A DNA stretch of 64,000 nt from Agrypnia vestita (GCA_016648135.1 JADDOH010001555.1:124001-188000), one strand, 5' to 3'. Positions 32,812-44,465 are shown, counted from the first letter of the stretch. Translations and numbers: made by a program. Notes: a model not told the origin generated them from the sequence alone.

Positions 32812-34625
32812 ACTTAACTAGAAACTCTACGTCTACCGGTTTCGATACTACCGTATCTTCATCAATATGGACGCAAACTAACTTTACATTAAATATTTCG
32901 AATTCGCGAACCATCTTTTGGAAACAGTTCACACGTTTAAAATGGAAACGGTATCGAGATTTTACAAGTAATTAATAGAGGTCTTAGATTAGATAACTGA
33001 ACACTAAAGCCAATATAATTAACAACGAATGGGGACCCACCACTTTCCCAGGGCCGTTCTATGAGCCGACGGCTCCCATATCGGCCCTACTCTTGCGTCG
33101 CCAGGTTGACATTTTTCTTATTTAAAGCCATCCCCGTGCGGCGCCCGTGTATAGGGCGAATGCTGCAAGGTTCTGGCAGCAAAAAACCCATTCGTTGTCC
33201 CCTCCACCAAGAACTTTCTTTATTAAATCAAATACAAATACAAGAAAATTAAAAGCATATAAAAGAAATAGATTTGTGCAGCGGCATAAAAATCAGAAGT
33301 AGAAAAACAAAAGCAAAGAAAAATAGAAATAAAATCAGGTTAAATACAAAATCAAAATAAAAAGAAGATAGCAAAATAGTAACATAAAACAGTATAAGCG
33401 AGGAAGAAAACAGGTTAAATTCATAAGCAAAAATAGCAACAAAATAGTATCATAAATTATCCAAGAAAAGAAAATTAAGATATAAAAACAGGTTAGAAAA
33501 GAAGCAGAGTAGTGATACACAAAGCATACGACAGTGGAGCCGTCACACAAGAAGTTGGAGAGAAGGATCTGGTGGAAGGGACAGTGGATATGTGGGTTTT
33601 TTGGATTTAAACGACACTCCCAACAGGGAGGGACGCATACAAAAGGATAGGAGTTCAGTTCTTGACGCCCGCAGGATCCACGGTCATAGCAGATAGCTCA
33701 CCCACGAAGCAGATCCCAGCGCGACATCCACGTCCGGGAATAGGCTCGAAAGAGTCTGAGATTATTACCTTTTTTAATGAGGTCATCGTTCCTAGGTGAA
33801 TGATGCCCCACTCCTTCCAACTCGCTTAGCATTTCCTCTCTCGCGTCATTCAGCATCGAGCACTCCCAAAGAATGTGCCCCGGAGTCTGTCTCACACGCC
33901 CGCAAGCACACCACGGGTCCTCAGCGAGTCCAAGATCAAACAATTTGCTCCTAAACTCACCATGGCCCGCGATGAGCTGCATAGCATAGTGGTCAAGCTC
34001 CGGAGGACCCTCCTTGCCCATGTCGCATGCGGCAACTCTAGGGAGAAAGGAGTAAGTCCATCTCCCCTGGGTGGCCGCGTCCCATCTCTCTTGCCACTTT
34101 CGCAACATAACCGTTCTAACCCTCTCGCACAGTTCCCGGTATCTAGTATCCGAAGGGCTGAATATCTCACCATATAGTTCAATATCCAGCCCTTGCCTCA
34201 GAGAGCCCCGAGCCTTGGCCTCTATTACCTGCAAGTCAGCCGGCAGCACGCCGGCCAACACAGGTAACGCTGCACTCGATGTTGTCCGATATGCCCCAGT
34301 CAGGGCAAGTAGAGGAATTCGCTGTCCTCGATTCAGGGCCGACGATATGACCAGAGTGTCCAGACGGTGCGCCCAGACACGGGCCGCATATAATTAACAA
34401 CCGAATAAATTTTATGAATAGCCTGTTACTTGCCATATTCCCCATTTCGGCGTCCACTTTTCAATTACCCCCACCATAGCTGTAGCCACGCCCTCTTTTC
34501 AAAAATTGATTTGTTTGCTGGAATGGATAATGGATTGTTAGTTTGCATCCATCCTTATGAAGATACGGTGGTATCGAAACCGGTAGACGTAGAGTTACTA
34601 ATTAAGTGGTTAATAGAAAGTTGTT
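32812..34625. mobile_element. Fold-back pair of Penelope-type termini interrupted by an R1-like insertion
   Basis: The left arm (about 32812-32880, minus) and right arm (about 34545-34620, plus) share CTACGTCTACCGGTTTCGAT and its complement. Each carries a GATAC/GTATC stem II and the self-complementary ACCGGT at the stem III position. The core reads TTGATGA on the left and CTTATGA on the right, each one change from CTGATGA. The 33031-34388 interval is a later insertion. The internal right half (GTCCACTTTTCAATTACCCC, CATAGCTGTAGCCACGCC) recurs inverted at 55880-56040. Confidence 0.7.
33014..34406 (-). mobile_element. R1-like non-LTR retrotransposon, 5'-truncated, with target duplication
   Basis: The minus frame from 34388 to 33698 reads ARVWAHRLDTLVISSALNRG, LLALTGAYRTTSSAALPVLA, ELCERVRTVMLRKWQERWDA, then CACGRVRQTPGHILWEC and a stop. 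This is the end of an R1-clade second ORF, including the C-x-C-x8-H-x4-C zinc-knuckle region. About 660 bases of 3' untranslated sequence follow. TATAATTAACAACGAAT (33014-33030) and TATAATTAACAACCGAAT (34389-34406) are the target duplication, so the insertion was truncated at its 5' end on arrival. The frame is still open, suggesting a fairly recent event. Confidence 0.85.
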
Positions 34626-35171
34626 CAACTACCAAGTTAACGCTATAAACATCGAAAATATAATTAAATTACAACTTGCATTTAAAGGATTTTTTTTTTG
34701 TCCCATAATTTTTGGAATCTCTTTTTAGCGAAGCTCCCCTATTCCATGAATATCACATGATTCCATCTTTCTCCTCCCCTAATTACTTTTACAAGATGCA
34801 AACGCTAATACGTGAACGCAAACGCTATTAAACTTCCGAGGGAGGAGATTCCGGTGAACTTTTAACGACAAACAAGTTTTAAAATTTACTGCAAATTTAA
34901 AGCGCAGAGTTTTCACCTCAAAGGTAACAGAAATTAAATTATCGCAGCGCCGCAGATAGGCTGAGGGGGTACAAGATAAACTCACTATCCAACCCTTTCA
35001 TCCCCGTAGTTCTTACAGTCGAAACATTGCACGAATAAATTAACGATTTTTCTATTAAAAACGGAATCACTGGAAATATTATGTATGTGATAAAAGAAAT
35101 GAGTTTTTTAAAATAAGGCAATAGCTTAATGTAAAATGTATGGCTGTACTTGATTAGAAATAAAAAGTTTA

Positions 35172-35355
35172 AATATATTTAACTGTAATTTCGGATATTT
35201 TATACGCACCGTAAGTATTACCGAGAAGCGAATCTCGACGTTTCGTTGGATTCGTCCTCCTGATGTCGTTGGATAAGTATCCAACGAAACGTCAAGATTC
35301 GCTTCTCGGTAATACATACGGTGCGTATAAAATATCCGAAATTACTGTTAAATAT
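35172..35355. mobile_element. Large hairpin, fold-back Penelope-type terminus
   Basis: The arms of about 76 bases (35172-35250 and 35280-35355) are nearly perfect complements and include TTTTATACGCACCGTAAGTA and CGAGAAGCGAATCTCGACG. In the loop, CTGATGT is followed by a GTTGGATA/TATCCAAC stem and GAAACGTC on the plus strand. This mimics a hammerhead core with the ninth position changed from A to T and ACGT as stem III. Confidence 0.75.
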
Positions 35356-35554
35356 GTCTAACGACCGTAATAACAACTTTTATTCTTTAAGTTTAAATAT
35401 AATTATTTAAATTTCTACTACACAGAACATTTGAGTTATTTATTACTACTATAAGAATATTAAAATAAAAAATTCAAAATCCAACACTTTATAAAAGGAA
35501 ATATACTCTGGCCAAAACATTAACACCTCATTTTACATAATGTATAATATATTA

Positions 35555-35795
35555 TAATCAAGATTAATTTTTGTCTCTCTTTTTTTTGTCTCTCTTTTAT
35601 GTCTCTCAGAGACGAAGCTATTTATTATTTTTTATATGGGAAAGTAGGTATGGAAGTCATTTCGGGTGTTCGAAGGGCTTATGACCTATCGTTGCTGCTG
35701 GCTGTGAGCTGTATTTTTACTACCGCCACCTGCATTCGAAAATTTTGTCATTCCCATAATCCAATACAGATGTCCCACATACGAAACAAGGTGTG
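35555..35795 (+). repeat. Family X repeat, copy 9
   Basis: TCTCTCAGAGACGAAGCTAT, TATATGGGAAAGTAGGTATG, CGAAGGGCTTATGACC and then TACCGCCACCTGCATTCGAA and TCATTCCCATAATCCAATAC. A short TGTCTCTCTTTT slippage precedes it. It faces copy 10 across about 30 bases. Confidence 0.75.
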
Positions 35796-35819
35796 CAAGA
35801 TAAACACATAAACAATCAT

Positions 35820-36045
35820 CCAAAAATTTTATAGATGTGGTAGCCTTTCATGGGTGGAATTGGTGAACGTTACATTGCGGAAAGTGATCACTTAGGCAAG
35901 CCGTACGATATGTTGTAAGCTCCATTAAAACCCAAAAAAACTTACACCTATCATCCTATATAAAAATAGCTTCGTCTTTATGAGACATCTATAATATATC
36001 TTGATTAATGAAATCCCCCTGGAAATAAAATCCAGTATTGTCATC
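35820..36045 (-). repeat. Family X repeat, copy 10
   Basis: ATAGATGTGGTAGCCTTTCA, GGTGGAATTGGTGAACGTTA, AAAGTGATCACTTAGGC, GCCGTACGATATGTTGTAAG, TAGCTTCGTCTTTATGAGAC and GGAAATAAAATCCAGTATTG. This copy best shows the consensus order on the minus side. Confidence 0.75.
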
Positions 36046-36499
36046 TTGAAAAATTTTAGCACACTCAAAATATTCTGAATATATAATAATAATATTGGTA
36101 AATTCTTCTTAACCCAAAAAACAAAAATTAGTGTTTTGGAAAAAGGCGGCATAGGCGTAACAAAAGACTTGCGGAAGCTGTGATAAAAAAATATACAGGC
36201 CCAACCGTGAGAAACTTAAATAGAAGGATAAAAGCCGCTGCTTAAAAAATAAGAACCAATCGGAGTTCGCCAACCACATAATTGATACCAACCATTACGT
36301 CGTCACAAGATAAAACTGCTCCACTCGGTTCCTCATAAACGATAAGTAATGAACAATTTGGAGAGCAAATATCTATATAAATATATATCACATTTCGAAA
36401 AATTTTTCCAATCCTTGACTTGTTCCCGTTAATGACAAAAACTCCCCGTCACGCGGCTCCCTGCTCTACCTGTGTAGATTGATCAATGTTGTATTTAAA

Positions 36500-36570
36500 T
36501 GGTTATTAACTATATCTAATGACGAGAGGGACCGCCCCTCTTGAAACTGTGGTAGTATAAATGAAAAAAA
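36500..36570 (+). ncRNA. Hammerhead ribozyme-like motif, most complete architecture
   Basis: TATAT (36511-36515) can pair with GTATA (36555-36559) as stem I. CTAATGA follows at 36516-36522 (canonical CTGATGA with G5 changed to A), then one extra C. GAGAGGG/CCCTCTT (36524-36530 and 36536-36542) forms stem II. GAA, an AC/GT two-base-pair stem III around TGTG, and A at the cleavage position complete the layout. Every part of a type I hammerhead is present in order. The extra base before stem II and the core change make activity uncertain. Confidence 0.55.
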
Positions 36571-36574
36571 TAGT

Positions 36575-38985
36575 TTTAAATTAAAATTTTGCATTACGAA
36601 TAATTACCAAATCATTCAATGATATAAGAAATAAAAATATTTAGTGCCACGTTTGTCAATCGTTTGATAAGCATTGTGAAATAATTTGAATCTACAATCA
36701 CTCTTAAAGAAGAAATTTAGATAAACGTTTTTGTAATTTATTTTAAAGCCCGAGCTGAGATTTTGAATTGAATATGCTTTTCGTAAATTGCTTCATAAAA
36801 ATGAAAAATTGCCATTATGAAATTGCCATTTCGCCATGATTCGAAATAATCACATTCAAATACATCACACTGTATTCTCATCATATGCAAAGTGGCACTT
36901 TTGCTTTTAATCTCTTCATATACATTAACTATTATTATACAATTTAATATTTTCAAAGATAAAAACTTCAAGAGAGAGATCAGTGGCACAGTTTAAAGTA
37001 AAGCTCTACCGAAATGAATCTACGCAAAACACCCGATAAAGAAGTTTAATAATTTTTATAATAATCTAAGGAGTATGTATTGCAATATATTACATTCTAG
37101 TCAAATGGAACATTGGCTTGAAAAGATCTTTTAAAATTTAAAAATAATAATTTTAGTTGTCATTGTTAAATATATTTTAATACATAAAAAATGTATTTGT
37201 CTCTGAAATAATTGTATGTTTTACATCCACTTAGCTAACTTTGTTCTGCAGAGACTGCTATAACAAGCTATTATTCTAAATGATTTCGAGGCCGTAGACA
37301 GTTGTTTATATATTTAGGTAATTTATTTTGAAACACCAGCAGATACAGCGTAGACATCTGAGAGAAAATTGACAAGGCGAAAACTACCACGAATAAGTAA
37401 AACAACAAATAACACGATCGCTCAATAACCAATCCAACATAAATGTGTCTGGTCCCTTGACCCCTCGTATTTTCCGATTTTTTATTTATTTAGAGACAGA
37501 CTCCAAATACATACTCAGATGCAAAAATTAAGAAGCATGCTGTGCAATCAATATGCTGTGCATGAGATGCATTTCCCTTAGACAACTAGACGTACCTACT
37601 AACTGCATACTAATCCTTTCACTTGAACCTCAATATCAAAACAAATTATTCACCTTGCCCAGAAGGCGAAAATGTACTGAAGTACTGCAGACAAAAAGCG
37701 TAAAAATGTGAATGTGATATAAAGAAATCCATAACATCAAAGAATGGAAAACGAATGGGGACGTAGACGGACAAATCATATAATATATATATGTAGACAT
37801 TTATATATGCTTACCAAAAAACCGAGGTCAATGGATAAGGATTTAAACCAGGACCACCATGCTCAACAATGGGAAATATAAATGGGAAATAAATAAATTT
37901 AAAAAAAATAGAAATTGATGTATTCTGTACGAAGTGTTTTACCTTTTATTTATTGTCTTTTCGCTTTTAATATTTTTTATTATTTTTCATTCACATTCTG
38001 TAGGTCTTGTAATTATATAACAGAAAAAATTATAAACACTTTAATAATAAATCAACAAGCATATTACCAATCAATTTTAATATTTCTTGTAATTGAAATA
38101 TTAATTAGTTTTTTGCCATACAGTATCTTATCCATATGTTATCGTACGTTATATAAAATATTAAAAACTTCACAAAAAGGAACTGAAGGTGTTAAAAATA
38201 AGATTCTCCTTTAGTTTTCCTCCTTGCTAAAAAGTAATTTGGAAGATGTGGAGACAAGGTTGTTAGCGGATTCCTTCTCTCAAAATTTTAGAATTGATTT
38301 CAAAATTTATAATTACTATTTTTTTACAGAAATCATATTTAAATCAAGGTATATAGGGGTAATTACCATGATGCCTTGATGAACGATCAATATAATTAAA
38401 TAACAATATTTTGTTTCTGACAATTAAGGTGAAATAAATTAGCATTAAACGGTGACTGCGGAATAAAAAGTTATTTATTATTCCGAAATTCAAACGGAAC
38501 AATAGGTTGAAAGAATATTTAAAAATATTTGATACAACTCGTAGGTATATGATCATATAATAAATTAATTGAAGACTTAGCCCTCTTTCTTAAATATAAT
38601 TCACAACTAATGTTTTTTATCATCGTCAAAGCAGTCTTAGCATTAAATTCAAACCCGATTAAAAGGTGCAAGTACTTTTATATTATTATAAAAAAATTAA
38701 AAATTACAATCGTGACTAGTTTTTGGGTCAAGGCGAAATCAAATAAATAATTTAAATTGCTGAAATATGTAAAAAAATAATTGTAATATTTTGTACGCAT
38801 AAACATATTAAAAAGAATTTTTTTTAAAAGAACAAAAATTAAGAAGAATTCGAATGTTAGGTAGATGCTTGTTTCTTTGAAAATAGTTTATTTTTACCGT
38901 TAAAAATGGTATGATGTGCTTTTTGCGAGGACTGTAAAACGCTGAGTTCTCTCCACAGCACTCAATCTTGCGAAAATATAAAGAA
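36575..38985. other. AT-rich DNA without recognisable feature
   Basis: A 99-codon hydrophobic frame at 37915-38214 and others look AT-driven. No repeat shared with the window, no tRNA-like boxes and no convincing exon are seen. Confidence 0.4.
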
Positions 38986-38989
38986 AACA

Positions 38990-39400
38990 GGCCATTAGCC
39001 GCGGGAAATGGACGTTGGAGGAGAAAACGAGATGTCTGATGCTGGAATTAATAATGCGGTCGAATAACCTGCGATCATAAGCCTATAAATAAAAACTATC
39101 CTCGGGGGGCTAGAGATAAAAAGGGCGGAAACTCCCACCCCGCCGAAGGGGGTGGAAAGGTACGCGGTGGGAAAATCATAAGAAACGGAGGAAACTCGCG
39201 GCGGAGGGGGGAATCATAGACCAGAGGGTGGAAAATAAATAACGAAGAGTGGAAAGGTCGTCAGATTCGTCGGTTGAATTATTACGCACCCAGTTTAAAA
39301 GCGGGTGGTTTTGGATTAGGTAAGAGGGCAAAACTATCGGGACGTGCAATGGCGGCCTGGTTATAGCAACACTGAATAAAGCATACAAAATTTGGGGATA
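38990..39400. promoter_or_regulatory. GC-rich, G-rich island, possible regulatory DNA
   Basis: Purine-skewed blocks such as CGCCGAAGGGGGTGGAAAGG and GGAGGAAACTCGCGGCGGAG alternate with AATAAATAACGAAG. A 70-codon minus frame is the only open frame and has no recognisable content. The pronounced strand asymmetry (G-rich plus strand) is unusual for this window. Confidence 0.35.
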
Positions 39401-40004
39401 CTACATTAACAACATCGTTCCTGATCACGGTTATTGCAGGTCTTCATTATCTTTTTTATTATTTATTATATTTGTCACTTGTGTACTTTAGAATACGAAA
39501 TTTAATTTTCACAATAATATTTCAGTAAACACCGTCTACGATTCGACTTAAGACAAGTAATTTTATTTATTAAACATTGCCGCTATAAAAAAGCGATAAT
39601 AAAAAAATATTGTCTATTTTAAACTAATAAATAAATTTTAAAAATCAATATCACGTTGTTTCAAGTACATGTGTATATGAATTTAATTTTTATGCATAGG
39701 TAATTATTGAATTATGATAATAATGAGTATCGAAAAAAATATTGCCTGGAAACATTAATTGAGAAGAAAATTCATCAATTCCTTTTTATCTATTTATAAA
39801 TCTTAATAGTCTATTTTTGTCATTATTAAGGAACAAAAAGGAATCGAGTTACTTTTCTATTTGATTTTATAGTATTCAAAGTGTTTCAAAATATTCCAAT
39901 ATTTTTGTTTATTTTATTTTATTTATGCTGTTATAAAAATAGTAAGCAACTAGCTATTACAAGTCACTGTGAAATCTATGTATACAGTGCCTTGGGAAGT
40001 ACCA

Positions 40005-40260
40005 TAGATGTCTCTAGCATAGTTCATTCGAATATATATAAAAAAATGCCTTAGAACGTACAACTTTAAAAAATTGATGATTTGTTAATGTTCTGACGGT
40101 GAAATCAGTGAACGTTGCATTATTTAAAGTGATGTTAAGCCAGAACACACAAGTAATAACTCCTGGGCCAAGACTAGACTTCCTCTCTGCGAGATTTTTA
40201 TAATTTATCTTAATTAATAATTATCCCTATGTGAAAATCCCGTGTTCTCAGAACATACAT
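40005..40260 (-). repeat. Family X repeat, copy 11, diverged
   Basis: GACGGTGAAATCAGTGAACG, TTGCATTATTTAAAGTGATG, AAGACTAGACTTCCTCTCTG, CGAGATTTTTATAATTTATC and TTAATTAATAATTATCCCTA keep family order but with large substitutions. Confidence 0.5.
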
Positions 40261-40264
40261 ATAA

Positions 40265-42025
40265 AATAAAAATATTGTTAAAAATATTTTGAAATAGCTA
40301 TCTAGATTCTTTTTTGTTTACTTTCGTAAGCGATTCGTTTTATTTTTATTTATTTGTTGTTAAATATGTTCGAAAACTGAAATTTTACAATAAAGCGTAC
40401 TTTCATTAAAAATAAGTATAAAATATTTTAGCGCATTTAATATGAACAACATTTAAGGTAAAAAGAAATAAGCCGAAATTCAGCACAAATGTACGGAATA
40501 TCCGGAAATCCTCCGACACATTTGACAAATACTGGCCTCAGAATACCCAAGGAAGGGAATTGACTTGCTCACGATAAAAAATGAAGCTCCAATGATTAAT
40601 GACGGATAGTTTATCAAAAGTTGTGTATGGGTTTTTTCATTGTTGCCTGAAATAGGTGGACCAATGGGGTAGCTGCTACCTTTCTCCCTCCAACTGGGAT
40701 ATTTCGGAAGGTTCGATTTATACTCCTTTACAGATACGAAAGGAATCCTTTTTTATAAAGACGTCTCTATAGATGTGCATGATGTAGATATATAATATAG
40801 TATTTCAATAAATTTTAAGATCGTGAAAAGTATTATATAACAATCATAAAAAAGGAGAAGAAGGAAAATCATATGAGAGGCAAATGAAATAGTTGAAATT
40901 AATAACAGTTTTATTAATTAACTAATGTCACTGGATACACACCAATTTCGTAATTCGCACTTCAATTATCATTCCTGAATATTTCATAAATATGTAGGTA
41001 GGTACTATTGTATTTCGCTTTACTCTTGTCTATCGCTTGTTTATGTTCACAATTCACTAGTTTCTTTTTTTTATTCTTAAAGTAGGTGATATAATATTTT
41101 TTTATATTTCTAATATATACAGCAAATGATATAAAGATATTATATTTTCAATCAAAATTGAGTATCAAATATTTTTTATTTTTTTTCTTAAAAGCCGTTA
41201 TATTTTTTCATCCCTAATATCCCCTTGTATTTTCATATATAATTTCATTCCACTGTATATCTTAGAAGTTTGCGATCTTTTTTTCTTTCGGAATGGTAAT
41301 CTTATTTCATCTTTTCTTCTTATACAATGGTCATGTTGTTTTTTTTTTATTTTTCTTAATAATTCAAAGGTATTGTTCTGTCTTATTATTGTTGTATTTG
41401 TAAGATATGTAAGTTTCTATGAAATGGCGTTCTGTCCCGACAAAAGCACTGTCCATCCGCGCAGCAGGTCTGTCATATTTCACATAGATAATGTTGTTTC
41501 GCGATGATTCCTAAATCTGTTAGAATACGGATTTGTAGTATGGCTTTGTTTTTTTTCTCTTTTTTAAAATACTAATTTCTTGCACATTATGGCTTAACCT
41601 AAATTAGCTAAAGTAACATTTTGTCACCAATAAGATATGTAAGTTGTGTAAGTTAATACATTTTTAAGTATAAATCTATAAACCTTACAGATTTAAAATT
41701 CATCCAGTGATAACAGTGTTACTCCTTTTTTATTGCCACTAAAAAATATCAATGCAGCCGAATCATTTGAATTTTTACTAGGTACTGACAAATATTTTTA
41801 CTGTTGGACAATTTATTGGCGTAAGCATATTGAAGATGATTTTAATATCTTTGTATAAAGATTACTAAAATACTTTTTTTAATATGATTATGTGCTTTTT
41901 TACATTCAAATAATCTATTTAAAACGAAGAATTAAATGTACTTCTAACGATAATCGTATGATTTTGAAGACAATTGTAGATGAATTTGGTGTCACCGTTG
42001 TATGAAAAGAGTTAAAAAATATATG
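40265..42025. other. AT-rich DNA without recognisable feature
   Basis: Only low-information AT-rich sequence. A slightly mixed segment near 41415-41475 (GTCCCGACAAAAGCACTGTC) has no coding or repeat support. Confidence 0.4.
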
Positions 42026-42029
42026 TATA

Positions 42030-42300
42030 CTAGCTGTAACTCGTCAAAAATGACGGACATGATATATTTATAGTATTTTTTGGCAGTCTACGGATAGACG
42101 GCGATAGCAACATGCGTAGAGGGGCCGGTTCGGATTTGCTCGCCCGGGGTTCGAACCCCATCTCCGGCCGTTTACTTTGGTTTTTTTAGCCGTGAATTTG
42201 AACGAAATTACGGACGTTACACGAAGTTACAGAAGGATAGACAAACAGACAAAAAGACAGACAGATAGGAGACATACAGACAAACGGATAGACAGAACGA
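42030..42300 (-). mobile_element. Non-autonomous Helitron
   Basis: On the minus strand it begins TCGTTCTGTCTATCCG and ends with the CCGTCATTTTTGACGAG hairpin, then TTACAG and CTAG. The body includes CACGGCTAAAAAAACC and a CTTCGTGTAACGTCCG block shared with 18161 and 50228. A GGGGTTCGAACCCC palindrome at about 42148 resembles a tRNA B-box. Its 5' region is expanded by a GTCTGTCT-type repeat. Confidence 0.75.
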
Positions 42301-42419
42301 AATTATTATGTTTGATAGAGAGAATTAAAATTGTATCAGTAACATTTACTTATTACAAGAAAATGATGACAAAAATTACGTTTCTATTATTATCATCATA
42401 AAAAGTACTTCAAACAGCA

Positions 42420-43190
42420 CGAAAATCCTTCAGCAACCTATGTTTTAAAGTAGGAATGGAAGCTCCTAACCATATTTTTTAAATTTTGTTATGACAATTC
42501 TACAGCAATCTCACACCTGTAATCAAAAAAATGTAACAAAGAAATCAAAAAATAACCTTGAAAAAAATCAAATAATCGTTTTCAATGCGGAGGCAGATAA
42601 ACTTATCCGAATGTAAAAATATTCCACAGATGTTTTTTTTAGCACATTTATATTACTCTGCCTCTTTAAAAAGTAGAAGAAAAAAATCCACCCTAGTGTA
42701 ATAGGAGAATGTGAAAAATACTTGTTGCTTTTCTTATGCATCAATTATTTACTAAGTATTTAAATACATATAATTTTATGTTTAAGGTTGTGCATTTTTA
42801 CATTCCAATTCTTTGAAATTATTGTCACAGGATGTTGCTTTGGGAGGCAAATAAAAACACTGACAATTAATTTTATTTAATTTATCACCGAAGAATGTCA
42901 CTGAACACGAGTGAAATTGTAGTACCGTTCATTATTTTATAGTCGCTAAATTTCATCTGATATTTCAAACACTTATTTTTAAACTATTCCTTAAGTCTCA
43001 CTTGTTAACGCTGTCTCTATTACTTAGATCACTTCTGGTAAACTCCGTTCAATGTTCGCACCTAGAAACTTTTGGCACCGGTATTCTTCCTCTATTCTGC
43101 TTGTATCACTGGTAGTCACACTGTTTGCTCGCTTAATAATATCGCGTGTTGTAATATCACGATCGTACTGTTTTACGCTACGGATGTTGC
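42420..43190. other. AT-rich DNA without recognisable feature
   Basis: No coding or repeat signal is recognised up to the LINE fragment that starts near 43194. Confidence 0.4.
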
Positions 43191-43193
43191 ACT

Positions 43194-43345
43194 CATAATG
43201 AAGGGAAAGATTGTCGGAAAAACTTGAGACAGTGGTTTGGCCAGTCTATTGTGGAGCTGTTCCGGGCCGCATTAAACAAAGTTCGCATAGCCAACATGAT
43301 AGCCAACGTCCGGTAAACGGACAGGGCACGAGAAGAAGAAGATGT
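43194..43345 (+). mobile_element. RTE-like LINE C-terminal scrap
   Basis: LRQWFGQSIVELFRAALNKV followed by RIANMIANVR and a stop near 43317 is the extreme C-terminus of an RTE-like element. GGGCACGAGAAGAAGAAGA then serves as the simple 3' tail. Only about 40 codons survive. Confidence 0.7.
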
Positions 43346-43859
43346 TGCACGGCTGTCTTCAGAAACTTAATTACCTGAGCCTGTGTTGCGTTTTGCCCAT
43401 TATTACTGAATTCCTAGATATTCAATAGATTTATTCTAAAGATAACGAGAAGCCTATAGAATTTTCTAAGCTCTTCTGGTGTGTATTTTACTACGTAATG
43501 GAATGTCGTAGACTTTTCTAGAGAGATAACGCGGTCACGGATGAGTGACCTGGATTAAGTGCGTAATAGTTTGCGATTCCGTAACATTATCAGCACTCAG
43601 TAGATACACAGACTTTCTACATTATCTTAAAATAATTCTCTAAAGTAAAAAGTTAATAAATCATATTTTATTCGAACATATTATAAATAGTTTCCTTGAT
43701 GTATTTATATAAATGAATAGTTACATAATAACATTGTAACATAGGCAGGATGCGTTAGATCACTTGTTTTCGAAGAGAATAATGATTTTCCATCGAAAAA
43801 ATAAAACATTAAAGAGAATTAAGTAGGTAATCAATTTCTCTTTCAAAGCCTATTTTTCC

Positions 43860-44230
43860 TCAAATATCTTCAGTCCTTGGCGACATTTTTAGGTGAAGAT
43901 CTATATCGCGAGATCCGCGATATCGGCAAGAATCCCGCTGTTCCGTTCTCCGCAGAGTATCTTCCAGCATCACAGCATCATCAACCATCTCTTCCTGCCA
44001 TCTCCAATTCCCGCTGCTTTTTTCCGCCCCCCGGCGCTCCTTGGCCGCCCAAACGCCGCCCTTCCGCCGGAAGTCGGCAATCGCCGCCCGGGCGGCCCCG
44101 CCCCGGCCAGTGTACACATGTCCTCGCTGCCGGTCTTATTTTTTACGTGAACTTCCGGTGTCCCCGGAGCGCGACCGACCCCGACGTGGAGTTTGTTTCC
44201 TAAATTATTGATGACGCGGGGACACAACCT
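43860..44230. promoter_or_regulatory. Strongly GC-rich island
   Basis: This is one of the strongest CpG clusters in the window (CGCCGCCCGGGCGGCC near 44081, CCCCGCCCCGGCCAG near 44098). Frames are open on both strands for 85-108 codons, as expected from GC-rich sequence, with no recognisable domain. It could be a promoter, a conserved regulatory element or part of an untranslated exon. An exon on either strand cannot be excluded. Confidence 0.35.
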
Positions 44231-44394
44231 TACGATTTTCGGACAACCGAGAAACCTCCAATAATCTATGGATTCTTACGAATATTCTTAAAGGAGCGAT
44301 ATAAAATATAAGAATATATGGTTTATCGCGATATTCATAAAAATATATAACTGTTCATAAAAAATGTAGGTATCTTTAATTAATTAAATTACAC

Positions 44395-44465
44395 ATCAAA
44401 AAACTTCAAGACTTCTCCGTATCGAGAGTTCCTGGTTCGATTCCGGTTAGGTCATATTAAATAGG
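44395..44465 (+). mobile_element. tRNA-like SINE head, partial
   Basis: CTGGTTCGATTCCGGTTAGG contains a near-perfect B-box (GGTTCGATTCC). No convincing A-box precedes it and there is no cloverleaf, so it is a SINE relic and not a tRNA gene. Confidence 0.45.

Noticed and set aside
33875..34397. Plus-strand frames opposite the R1-like ORF
   Set aside because: They are shadows of the recognised minus-strand retroelement reading frame.
37915..38214. 99-codon hydrophobic frame, possibly a membrane protein
   Set aside because: The Phe/Ile/Leu/Tyr richness is what T-rich DNA gives by chance. There is no family motif, no supporting splice context and no codon bias differing from flanks.
42140..42165. 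GGGGTTCGAACCCC as a tRNA B-box
   Set aside because: It lies within a Helitron with no A-box at proper spacing; the palindrome alone is not evidence of a tRNA.
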